Of a DNA stretch of 30,993 bases, positions 25,145 to 30,993 are shown piece by piece. The notes under the pieces are model-generated. The model was not told the DNA's origin. It did not search any database and worked only from the letters and a program-made list of their open reading frames with translations. Positions within the stretch are counted from its first letter, which is position 1. Each line of letters begins with the position of its first letter. Both the position numbers and the translations under genes were made by a program. Source of the stretch: Planctomycetota bacterium (GTDB lineage: Bacteria; Planctomycetota; Phycisphaerae; UBA1845); NCBI GenBank assembly GCA_024278775.1, contig JAJRSP010000130.1:1-30993 (forward strand). The letters run 5' to 3'.

Positions 25145-25897
25145 GTGATACGCATCGATAAACTTCGTGTCATTCAGGATGCCGCATTGAGCGGGCCGGA
25201 GAACATGGGCCGCGATGAGGCTCTGCTGGCGTGCGTGGGTCGCGGGGCGTCTCCGCCGACGCTACGGCTGTATCAGTGGGACCCGCCGACGATTTCGCTC
25301 GGCTACTTTCAGCGTTACGCCGACTATGAGTCTCTGGCTCCGCCTGCGGGTGATCTTGCCGTCGTGCGTCGCCACACCGGCGGCGGCGCGATCCTGCACG
25401 ACCGGGAGTTGACATACGCCCTCGCGTTGCCGATGGGCCACGAGCTCATGGCCGACGGTCCCAACGTCTTATATGATACGACCCACAAGGCGATCATCGC
25501 GTGTTTGGCCGATGCGGGGTTGATGTCGCAGCCGTGCGGTCAGACGGATGATTCCGGAGCGGCCAAGGGTCCGTTCTTTTGCTTTGAGCGGCGGCATTGT
25601 TACGACGTGCTGATCGGCGTAGACAAGCTCGTCGGTAGTGCCCAACGCCGCACGAAGGATGCGGTCCTTCAGCATGGGTCGATCATACTCGGCCGGCGGT
25701 TCGAGCAGCAAACCTCGGCCCGGATTGACCTGCCCCCTTCCCCGCTCATCGACACGCTTCGCAAGGTGCTTCCCGAAAAGTTATCTGTCGCGTTTGGCGT
25801 CGGGATCGAGGCCGGTGACTGGTCGGAAGAGGAACTGGAAGAAGCGATGCCGCTGGTAGAAAAACACGCGGGCGATGAATGGCTACGCCGCACCTGA
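25145..25897 (+). CDS. LipM/LplA-family lipoyl-protein transferase
   Basis: A 250-residue BPL/LPL-fold enzyme attaching octanoyl or lipoyl groups to carrier proteins. The lipoate-pocket block RRHTGGGAILHD is at residues 75-86. The conserved lysine is K161 in DKLVGSAQRR, followed by VLQHGSII. C146, in FFCFERRHCYDVL, aligns with the catalytic cysteine of B. subtilis LipM (octanoyl transferase to GcvH), which favours LipM over LplA. The GTG at 25145 is chosen because the family N-terminus (ENMGRDEALL) follows; the frame open to 24968 reads through repeat copy 2. No good ribosome-binding site is seen. No other lipoate genes are in the window. Confidence 0.85.
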   Translation: MIRIDKLRVIQDAALSGPENMGRDEALLACVGRGASPPTLRLYQWDPPTISLGYFQRYADYESLAPPAGDLAVVRRHTGGGAILHDRELTYALALPMGHELMADGPNVLYDTTHKAIIACLADAGLMSQPCGQTDDSGAAKGPFFCFERRHCYDVLIGVDKLVGSAQRRTKDAVLQHGSIILGRRFEQQTSARIDLPPSPLIDTLRKVLPEKLSVAFGVGIEAGDWSEEELEEAMPLVEKHAGDEWLRRT

Positions 25898-26063
25898 CGC
25901 GCTTTGTTTGGTTTCTCGTATCGCCACTTGAGTGAAAAGATATTTTTCTGGATATTTTCAAATTTTTTTCTTGACATATATGGGGGGGTAGGATTTCTTC
26001 GCAGAAGGGTAGGACCAGCGTGGCTGCTCCCAAGTCGAATCTCTGTTCAGAAGAGGAGAAGTT

Positions 26064-26096
26064 ATGAAGATGACTTCACGCGTGTTCCTTATATAG
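26064..26096 (+). CDS. short upstream ORF (10 codons) with strong ribosome-binding site
   Basis: MKMTSRVFLI followed by TAG, preceded by AGAGGAGAAGTT, the strongest ribosome-binding site in this part of the window. It is in the same frame as the cysteine-rich gene 60 nt downstream, with a single TAG between them. It reads like the start of a signal peptide. It may be a leader peptide coupled to the cysteine-rich gene, or the original start of that gene cut off by a stop codon and the palindrome insertion. Confidence 0.35.
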   Translation: MKMTSRVFLI

Positions 26097-26134
26097 CAAA
26101 GTCTGTTTCTGTGCATCGCTCGACCCCCCTCTTT

Positions 26135-26153
26135 CCCCCCTTGTCAAGGGGGG
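26135..26153. repeat. CCCCCCTTG/CAAGGGGGG palindrome
   Basis: A perfect 9-bp inverted repeat around a single T. An outer arm extends it: CTCTTT (26129-26134) pairs with AAAGAG (26157-26162), leaving ATG 26154-26156 as a bulge. The CCCCCTTGTCAAGGGGG form is familiar as a scattered REP-like sequence in many bacterial genomes. Its position directly before a candidate start codon means it could also block ribosome access. Confidence 0.6.
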
Positions 26154-26435
26154 ATGAAAGAGTGGTTCCGCTACACGAAAACGGAGAATGCTCTAGCCAT
26201 GGTCGGATTATTTGCGTTCTGTATGGGTTCAAGTCTCATGGGGGACGCGGGTAATGAATGTGGAGCCGGTGACAGCTGCTCAGCCCCCAAAAACGAATCC
26301 TCGTGCAGTACCTGCTGTACAGGAAAAGGGGCTTGTACCCCCTGTTGCAATGCGTTACCAAGACTCAAACGTCCTCTCTGTAGACAGAATTGCGATACGG
26401 ATTACCCTGGCGGATGCGGCTCTATGTGCCTGTAG
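26154..26435 (+). CDS. small cysteine-rich exported protein, unknown function
   Basis: Not recognised. A 93-residue protein (or 78 if it starts at the ATG at 26199) with a hydrophobic segment (ALAMVGLFAFCMGSSLMG) and then a region with 12 further cysteines in about 60 residues. Notable are two CxxCC groups seven residues apart (CSTCC, CTPCC) and a tail with C-x3-C-x7-C-x3-C spacing. This could bind metal or form a disulfide-knotted exported domain. ATG 26154 is part of a G/C-rich hairpin with GGGGGG directly before it, so translation initiation there is doubtful. A thioredoxin-fold protein gene follows 51 bp later, probably in the same transcript. Confidence 0.6.
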   Translation: MKEWFRYTKTENALAMVGLFAFCMGSSLMGDAGNECGAGDSCSAPKNESSCSTCCTGKGACTPCCNALPRLKRPLCRQNCDTDYPGGCGSMCL

Positions 26436-26486
26436 GCCCACATCCATCTTCGAGATGTGGCTGGTTCGTATTTCGGGAGAGATAGG

Positions 26487-27587
26487 ATGGCGACAACCTT
26501 GGCTGTAGCGATCTGTGCTTGCCTGTTCGCTCCGAACCCAACGGCCTCGATCACGGCGGAGCAATGGCTGGGGCGGCTCTCGCTACGTCACGCCGATCAG
26601 AGAGCATATGTCGTGCTATTCTTCGACACGAAGCATACGCAAGGCCTGCGTGAGCAAATCAAAACTCTTAACAAGCTCTCCCGTCGTCGTGACGTGCTCG
26701 TCGTGGGTATTACACCCGAACGTGAGAAAGCGGCGCGGAAGTTCATGAAGCAGTACGGCGTCAGGTTTCCAGTCGGGGTTCGGTCGCTCTCCTATAAACG
26801 ATTTGGCGTCAAGCGATTTCCCCGCGTTCTGCTGCTCAAGGATGATGACGTCCAAACCGTCACAGATTATGAGATAGTCGGTGAACTGTTGGGACCGGCT
26901 CCGGAGGAAGAAGTGCTTCCGGTGGATGAACGTCCCATCGAGGAACTGAAGGCGGAGATCGAAAAAGATGAGAACACCGACCTGCTCGAAGTGCTTCGCC
27001 TGCGCATGGACCCGGATGAGTTTATGAAGTACTGCGATGAACTGGAGGAGGCTGCAAACGCAGAGGGTCCCTGGTGGGGCGGTGCCGTTCGGTATCAGAG
27101 ACACCTCGCCAACAACGACGCCCCCGACAAACAACCCGCCTCGACACCCGGTTTGGAAGCGGTGCGCGACGCGATACGAGCGGGAACCGGAAAACGAAGC
27201 GAGCTGAGGAATCTCATCGCCGGCAAGACAACGTGGTCCGACGACGAGGTGTTTGAGGTCTACGCCGCGCACGCGGGTGATGATCCGGAAGATTTGGTCT
27301 ATCGGTCCGATTGGATTGTGACACTGGGTGCCACGCACGATCCGCGTTTCGTCGCCCCTTTGTTGGACATGCTGGATGTGGAGCCCGATGACGGAATCCG
27401 AAGCCGAATCCCGAACGCCATCGCAAGCATTCACACGACTCACGCAATACCGGACGCGCTACGGCGGGAAACCATTCGGCGGCTCCAGGATCATCTGGAG
27501 TCGGAAGAAAACGTTCGCTGGGGGATCCCCTCGTTGGAATTGGCTCTGGACCTGCTAACCCGCGATCCGAACGGTGTACCGGAATAG
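26487..27587 (+). CDS. thioredoxin-fold exported protein without CxxC, with helical C-terminal region
   Basis: A 366-residue exported protein: signal peptide at about residues 1-21, then a thioredoxin-like domain (RAYVVLFFDTKHTQGLREQI, LVVGITPEREKAARKFMKQYGV, KRFGVKRFPRVLLLKDD). The position of the CxxC active site is occupied by DTKHTQ, so it is not a dithiol oxidoreductase in the usual sense. The C-terminal half is helical and contains HEAT-like units (DPRFVAPLLDMLDVEPDDGIRSRI). The ATG at 26487 has GGGAGA (26475-26480). Its last 12 codons and the following bases are duplicated 283 bp downstream. It probably works with the cysteine-rich protein encoded just upstream; that is inference. Confidence 0.75.
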   Translation: MATTLAVAICACLFAPNPTASITAEQWLGRLSLRHADQRAYVVLFFDTKHTQGLREQIKTLNKLSRRRDVLVVGITPEREKAARKFMKQYGVRFPVGVRSLSYKRFGVKRFPRVLLLKDDDVQTVTDYEIVGELLGPAPEEEVLPVDERPIEELKAEIEKDENTDLLEVLRLRMDPDEFMKYCDELEEAANAEGPWWGGAVRYQRHLANNDAPDKQPASTPGLEAVRDAIRAGTGKRSELRNLIAGKTTWSDDEVFEVYAAHAGDDPEDLVYRSDWIVTLGATHDPRFVAPLLDMLDVEPDDGIRSRIPNAIASIHTTHAIPDALRRETIRRLQDHLESEENVRWGIPSLELALDLLTRDPNGVPE

Positions 27588-27619
27588 GCGGATGCTCCCC
27601 GGCTGAGAGGCGAAGTGCC
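27551..27619 (+). repeat. 69-bp direct repeat, left unit
   Basis: Covers the last 12 codons and stop of the thioredoxin-fold gene plus 32 bp. It matches 27834-27902 with six mismatches. Five of the mismatches fall in the coding part and change only two residues conservatively (T to A, P to S); the sequence after the stop codon is nearly identical. Confidence 0.85.
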
Positions 27620-27656
27620 ACCTGGTGGCACCGATCACGCTTGCATGACCATGTTC

Positions 27657-27835
27657 GGGTGCCCTATTCTTCGTGTCATTGCGGAACAAGTCGCGTACAA
27701 GCGGGTGCCCCATTCTTTGCCTCAAGGCAAAGGGTGGGGGACGAAACGAAGGCGATGATGATTCGGGTGGCGAACGGAGTCTTGCATACGAAGTCCGTCC
27801 CCCACCCTTCGGGAGTACCCGAAGAATGGGGCACC
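27657..27835 (+). repeat. dispersed palindromic repeat, copy 3, with a partial left end
   Basis: A 133-bp core at 27703-27835 starts GGGTGCCCCATTCTT and ends AAGAATGGGGCACC, with the same two hairpins as copies 1 and 2. Another left-end fragment, GGGTGCCCTATTCTT, lies at 27657-27671, as if one insertion hit or partly replaced another. The outer TGGGTRCAAGAC arms are absent. It lies between two copies of a 69-bp direct repeat, and its right end abuts the second copy. Confidence 0.82.
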
Positions 27836-27902
27836 TGCTGGCTCGTGATTCGAACGGTGTACCGGAATAGGCGGGTGCTCCCCGGCTGAGAGGCGAAGTG
27901 CC
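27834..27902 (+). repeat. 69-bp direct repeat, right unit
   Basis: Second copy of the tail of the thioredoxin-fold gene: the bases still encode LLARDSNGVPE and a stop, but with no gene body in front. Its last base is the first base of the stop codon of the minus-strand bactofilin gene, so that gene's 3' end abuts the duplication. Confidence 0.85.
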
Positions 27903-28324
27903 TACCTGTCGTCAGAATGCACGTCATCATCGCATACGCCGATACGCAAAAAACCGTCCAGTGTGCCGCCATTTTCAATGTGTAGTGCCGGCGCGGAGAG
28001 TCCGCCTTTGAGTGACCCCGTCTTGGTGATCGTAGCCAGTCCGCGCGACGTGACGTTCCCCTGTACCTTACCTTTGATCGTGATCTTCCCAGCCTTGACC
28101 ACTGCCACGACATGCCCGCGTTTTTCGATGACGACATCGCCACAGGTGAAAAACTCGCGGACGGCGTGGTATGACTTGACCTTGAAGTCCTCGAGGATCA
28201 GACGCTTCTTGCAGTGGGGGCAGAAGATCGACATCGCCCGCGCGGCGACCTCGGTCTCCTGGTCGCAATACGTACAGGTGACCCGCTTCACAGTAGAAAG
28301 CGGCTTGGTAGCGATTCGGGCCAT
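27902..28324 (-). CDS. bactofilin-like protein with N-terminal zinc ribbon
   Basis: A 140-residue protein. Residues 17-38 form a zinc ribbon, CxxC-x14-CxxC (C17, C20, C35, C38; CTYC and CPHC). From about residue 50 on, a right-handed beta-helix of the bactofilin type follows, with short repeating strands (VVIEKRGHVVAVVKAGKIT, IKGKVQGNVTSRGLATITK). Bactofilins polymerise into membrane-associated filaments for shape, stalk or cell-pole functions. The ATG at 28324 has GGAG 6 nt upstream; an in-frame ATG at 28378 is less well supported. It is downstream of a second bactofilin gene 85 bp away and probably co-transcribed. Confidence 0.85.
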   Translation of the reverse strand: MARIATKPLSTVKRVTCTYCDQETEVAARAMSIFCPHCKKRLILEDFKVKSYHAVREFFTCGDVVIEKRGHVVAVVKAGKITIKGKVQGNVTSRGLATITKTGSLKGGLSAPALHIENGGTLDGFLRIGVCDDDVHSDDR

Positions 28325-28409
28325 TGCGGGCTCCGCCCTGACCGGCCGAGTCCGCCGGGGTTTCCGGTCACGACCCATCCAAGGTGCCTACGGCGTATCC
28401 GCCCGGTCC

Positions 28410-28835
28410 CTATTTCTTACCCGCCAGCGCAGGCTCTCTGTTCTTCGACGGTACGACCGCCCCGGCTGGCTTGGACGCCTCTTTGACGTTTCCGGTCTTG
28501 CCATTCACGCCGACCACACACCGCCCGATCAGCACTGCGCCCTCGGCCACCTCCAAACGCTGCGCTTGAACGTCACCTTCGAGCCGCGCCGAGGAAGTCA
28601 ACGACACCTTCGTACCGGCATCAATGTTCCCGGTGACGTTGCCATCCACGCGAACGGCCCCGGCCTTGACATTACCCTGCAACGTAGCGCCGTCAGCCAC
28701 CAGCAGCTCACCGCTGCTGGCGATTTCGCCCTCAAAACGACCCAACAAGCGAACGCCCTTCTCAAACCGTAGTTCACCCTTGAACACCGCGTCGGCACCG
28801 ATCGTGGTGGGATAGTTGTTCGTATCGTCAGCCAT
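28410..28835 (-). CDS. bactofilin (polymer-forming cytoskeletal protein)
   Basis: A 141-residue bactofilin. The beta-helix spans about residues 10-115, with repeating short strands such as FKGELRFEKGVRLLGRFEGEI, LLVADGATLQGNVKAGAVRV and RLEGDVQAQRLEVAEGAVLIG. Flanking tails are polar (MADDTNNYPTTIG and a basic C-terminal tail ending ALAGKK). The ATG at 28835 has AGGAGAGG upstream, and a good promoter lies 74 bp further. The gene precedes the zinc-ribbon bactofilin on the same strand; together they form a probable two-gene cytoskeletal operon. Confidence 0.92.
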   Translation of the reverse strand: MADDTNNYPTTIGADAVFKGELRFEKGVRLLGRFEGEIASSGELLVADGATLQGNVKAGAVRVDGNVTGNIDAGTKVSLTSSARLEGDVQAQRLEVAEGAVLIGRCVVGVNGKTGNVKEASKPAGAVVPSKNREPALAGKK

Positions 28836-28908
28836 GATTATCCTCTCCTGTAAGCCCGCCCCAAGGTTGAATGTCATCCCGACCTCACCGGGGCGACGCA
28901 AGCCGGGG

Positions 28909-28936
28909 ATTATAGCGTTGCCGCGCCACGGCTCAA
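28909..28936 (-). promoter_or_regulatory. promoter of the bactofilin pair
   Basis: Minus-strand TTGAGC (28936-28931) and a consensus TATAAT (28914-28909), 16 bp apart, about 75 bp before the bactofilin ATG. It predicts a leader of about 65 nt. It is among the closest matches to the sigma70 consensus in the window. Confidence 0.7.
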
Positions 28937-29098
28937 CACGATTTTCGGGAATCTGCCGGATAAGATATCACATAAGAGAGAGCGGGGCGGGAGGGGCCTA
29001 TCAGAGAGCATCGACGGTTGGTTGAAATGTCGCGCCATGGCGTACAGTGCGGGATACATGAACCGAGAAAGGTGGAGCGGCCAAAGTCGAAAAAAAGA

Positions 29099-29144
29099 CA
29101 CGGGTGGCACCGGCACCCCTGCCTGGTGCCGACGCTCACCCGTG
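29099..29144. repeat. imperfect inverted repeat
   Basis: CACGGGTG (29099-29106) pairs with CACCCGTG (29137-29144), and CGGCACC (29111-29117) with GGTGCCG (29125-29131), around a 7-nt loop. It resembles the solo REP-like elements elsewhere in the window, though its sequence differs. Confidence 0.6.
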
Positions 29145-29619
29145 CCTCATCTCTGCGATCTCACGACCGCCGTATCGTCTTCCCCCTCCGCTTCCCCCCT
29201 GCTTCTTTCACTGGCCGCACGTGGGCGGCAATCGCGTAGTTCTCAAAAGCGCGACCGGCATGTCTCCCAGGAGACGAGTCGGCCGCGCGGATGGCAGCCT
29301 CCACCCCAAAGCCACCACCGTTCAATACCCCTCGCCGGACACCTCCGACGCCCCCGAACAGCTCCCATAGGCCTGGAGCCTGGCGAAGACTCCACCGCAC
29401 CATCCAAGGCTCACGGCCTTTCCGTCCGCTGCGGAAAAGACGGTCGAGCCACTCACCCCAGGTGGCTTGGATTCGTCCTCACCAGTCCCATAAGGCATGG
29501 CCCGTGCCAGTTCTGATAACGCGGCTCACTCGGTCGAAAACCCCGCTTCATGCCTATCTCAAGGCGGTTTTTTGTGCTATTGTCGCTGGACTTGCCGCAC
29601 CCCCATTGGGCAAAGCATT

Positions 29620-29652
29620 CCCCACTTTCCCCAACAAAGTGGGGGAAAGTGG
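29620..29652. repeat. inverted repeat with two alternative pairings
   Basis: CCACTTTCCCC (29622-29632) and GGGGAAAGTGG (29642-29652) form an 11-bp stem. Alternatively CCCCACTTT (29620-29628) pairs with AAAGTGGGG (29636-29644). It lies about 90 bp before the propeller gene start and may act in its leader or be a REP-type insertion. Confidence 0.6.
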
Positions 29653-29743
29653 CGAACGCGCGGTGCAAGAGTCGACCCTACGACCGTTGAAATCCTACAA
29701 GATCCGTGTGGACCGCTGTCCGAACCATTGTACGATTCGACGC

Positions 29744-30940
29744 ATGAAGACCATCACGAGACGCCACACGTTGCTTCTGACCATCGCGCTGCTGACGCCC
29801 ACATTCTGCGTAGCTGCGGCACCTGTGGGGGAGGACGCAACACCCACCACGATCCACTGGCCCCAGTTCCGCGGCCCTCATGCAAACGGCATCGCACGGG
29901 GTGCGGCCACCCCGCTAACTTGGGACGTACCCACGATGCGAAACATCAAATGGAAGACGCGCATCGAGGGCTTGGGACACTCGTCACCGATCATCTGGGG
30001 TGACCGCGTCTTCGTGACATCGAGTGTGAGCGGAAAGAGTGATCCATTGTTGCGTGTCGGGCTCTACGGCAACATCGCACCGGTGGAAGACAACACGGAG
30101 CATCGCTGGCTCGTATTTGGCCTCGACAAGAAAACCGGTGAGATTCTATGGAAACATGAGGCGCATCGTGGCGTGCCCAAGGTGAAACGGCACCAGAAAG
30201 CGACGCACGCCAACAGCACGCCCGTGACAGATGGCAAGCACGTCGTGGCCCTGTTTGGATCGGAAGGCTTGCATTGTTATGACATGAATGGCAAACCGCT
30301 CTGGCAACGTGACCTTGGCGTGCTCGATGCAGGGTACTGGATGGTGCCCGCGGCCCAGTGGGAATACGGAAGCTCGCCGATTATCTACAAGAACATGGTG
30401 ATCGTGCAGTGTGACGTGCAGAAAAACCCCTTCCTGGCCGCCTTTGACATCGCCACCGGAAAAGAACTCTGGCGCAGGCCACGGAACGAGGCGTGTACCT
30501 GGAGCACGCCGACGATCTACGAGGGAAAGACGCGCACCCAACTCATCACAAACGGCTATCGCGCTATCGGCGGCTACGACCCCGCGACGGGAAAGCCGCT
30601 CTGGTGGATGACCGGCGGATCGGACATCCCCGTGCCCACGCCGATCGTCGCCCACGACCTCATATTCATCGCGTCGAGCCACACCGGACCGCGTCCGATT
30701 TACGCCATCAGACCCGACGCCACCGGCGACATCTCGCTACAACCAAACGAAACCACCAACGCCTCCATCGTCTGGAGTGACTTCGGCAAGGCACCCTACA
30801 TGCAAACGCCGATCGTCTACAAGGATCTGCTCTACGCCTGTCGCGATGATGGCGTATTAGAGCATTCTACGTTATTGTGTAGCGTCATAGCCGCATCCCT
30901 GGAAGAAACCATGGCAGTCGTCAGGCGTGACCGAGCGTAG
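29744..30940 (+). CDS. secreted PQQ-type beta-propeller protein, interrupted by an IS630-family element
   Basis: The intact part is an exported beta-propeller related to BamB and quinoprotein dehydrogenases, common in planctomycetes. A signal peptide (about residues 1-25) is followed by HWPQFRGPHANG and blades with the W/G-rich PQQ-repeat pattern: VFGLDKKTGEILWKHEA, HCYDMNGKPLWQRDLG, FDIATGKELWRRP and GGYDPATGKPLWW. After LLYACRDDGVL, where relatives continue with CYD-type repeats, the sequence changes to the end of an insertion element. The last about 27 codons to the stop at 30940 come from that element. The protein is therefore truncated and lacks its last blades. The ATG at 29744 has no obvious ribosome-binding site but opens a proper signal peptide. 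Confidence 0.85.
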   Translation: MKTITRRHTLLLTIALLTPTFCVAAAPVGEDATPTTIHWPQFRGPHANGIARGAATPLTWDVPTMRNIKWKTRIEGLGHSSPIIWGDRVFVTSSVSGKSDPLLRVGLYGNIAPVEDNTEHRWLVFGLDKKTGEILWKHEAHRGVPKVKRHQKATHANSTPVTDGKHVVALFGSEGLHCYDMNGKPLWQRDLGVLDAGYWMVPAAQWEYGSSPIIYKNMVIVQCDVQKNPFLAAFDIATGKELWRRPRNEACTWSTPTIYEGKTRTQLITNGYRAIGGYDPATGKPLWWMTGGSDIPVPTPIVAHDLIFIASSHTGPRPIYAIRPDATGDISLQPNETTNASIVWSDFGKAPYMQTPIVYKDLLYACRDDGVLEHSTLLCSVIAASLEETMAVVRRDRA

Positions 30941-30993
30941 CGCGTCACCAATGGCCTTGAAAAGCGCTCGGCGCGTTCTCGCGGCGGTCCCCC
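30857..30993 (-). mobile_element. IS630-family insertion sequence, one end (continues past window)
   Basis: From about 30857 the propeller gene gives way to new sequence beginning TTAGAGCATTCTACG after a TA, consistent with IS630-family insertion at TA. The minus strand carries the C-terminus of its transposase, ending 15 bp from the edge. The other end lies beyond the window, so terminal repeats and target duplication cannot be confirmed. Confidence 0.75.
30872..30993 (-). CDS. IS630-family transposase, C-terminal fragment
   Basis: Thirty-nine residues on the minus strand up to a TAA (30874-30872). The fragment contains ARTRRALFKAIGDALRSVT and DDCHGFFQGCGYDATQ, the end typical of IS630-family DDE transposases (helix, then an FFxxCGY-type tail). 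The catalytic residues and start lie outside the window. It is oriented opposite to the gene it interrupts. Confidence 0.75.
   Translation of the reverse strand, partial: GTAARTRRALFKAIGDALRSVTPDDCHGFFQGCGYDATQ

Larger units (their letters stand above)
25898..26153 (+). other. AT-rich intergenic patch with candidate promoter
   Basis: Between the lipoyl-transferase gene and the cysteine-rich gene, 25920-25985 is markedly AT-rich against a GC-rich background. TTGAGT (25929-25934) and GATATT with 17-bp spacing form a possible promoter; TTGACA at 25971-25976 has no good -10 partner. Homopolymer tracts (T7 near 25963, G7 near 25982) are prominent. Further right lie a short ORF with a strong ribosome-binding site (26064) and a G/C-rich palindrome (26135-26153). 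The composition suggests recent transfer or a strong regulatory region. Confidence 0.45.
28937..29743. other. about 800 bp without a convincing gene
   Basis: Between the bactofilin promoter and the propeller gene. Long open frames exist but look like chance products of GC-rich DNA. Structures seen: an interrupted inverted repeat CACGGGTG...CACCCGTG with inner CGGCACC/GGTGCCG (29099-29144); a weak stem ending in GGCGGTTTTTT (29537-29573), terminator-like on the plus strand; and a second inverted repeat CCACTTTCCCC/GGGGAAAGTGG (29622-29652), which has an alternative pairing CCCCACTTT/AAAGTGGGG. No strong promoter for the propeller gene was identified. Confidence 0.4.

Noticed and set aside
25971..25976. 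TTGACA as a strong -35 box
   Set aside because: No acceptable -10 hexamer lies 16-18 bp downstream; the nearby G7 tract occupies the spacer. Kept only as part of the AT-rich region description.
27834..27902. GATTCGAACGG-like stretch as a tRNA T-arm
   Set aside because: The surrounding bases do not fold into a cloverleaf tRNA, and the stretch is fully explained as a duplicated gene tail.
29022..29516. 164-residue plus-strand open frame in the gene-poor region
   Set aside because: Composition is Arg/Pro/Ser/His-rich and the frame crosses an inverted repeat; no domain or good start signal.

Overview
The window is about 31 kb of GC-rich bacterial chromosome carrying roughly 28 protein genes, densely packed on both strands. 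No tRNA, rRNA or CRISPR array was recognised. The gene content suggests a member of the Planctomycetota or a close relative. The evidence is a secreted PQQ-type beta-propeller with the WPQFRGP opening common in planctomycetes, tandem bactofilins, many small lipoproteins with typical lipoboxes, a mixture of genes with and without Shine-Dalgarno sites, and dispersed palindromic repeats. This assignment is an inference from content, not a database result.

Layout. 1-4.2 kb: a DinB-fold protein, an NTF2-like lipoprotein and aconitase (acnA). 4.2-4.5 kb: copy 1 of a dispersed palindromic repeat between two divergent promoters. 4.6-8.5 kb: a Trm112-like protein and ribosomal protein bS18 (rpsR) face the minus-strand set M50-type membrane protease - rsfS - argS. 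8.6-13.3 kb, plus strand: a TolC-family outer-membrane protein, a radical SAM enzyme, a nitrilase-superfamily protein, a YjfB-like motility protein and a PilZ/zinc-ribbon protein. 13.4-18.2 kb, minus strand: an M48 membrane protease, a FolD homologue, a YceH homologue, Hsp20 and a transglutaminase. 18.5-24.9 kb: a secreted protein of unknown function, alaS with an unusual insert, and two lipoproteins. 24.9-27.9 kb: repeat copy 2, a LipM/LplA-type enzyme, an AT-rich patch with a short upstream ORF, a cysteine-rich exported peptide, a thioredoxin-fold protein without CxxC, and repeat copy 3 inside a 69-bp duplication. 27.9-31 kb: two bactofilins, about 0.9 kb without a convincing gene, and a PQQ propeller gene cut by an IS630-family element that runs off the window end.

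Most genes are housekeeping (translation: argS, alaS, rpsR, rsfS; carbon metabolism: acnA; one-carbon: folD homologue; protein quality control: M48, M50, hsp20) with no single pathway uniting them. The parts most worth a second look are the three-copy repeat family with a cloverleaf-like fold, the FolD homologue with all three cyclohydrolase catalytic positions changed, the nitrilase-family protein lacking the catalytic lysine, the cysteine-rich peptide/thioredoxin-fold pair, and the IS630 disruption at the right edge. Promoter and hairpin calls were made by eye.
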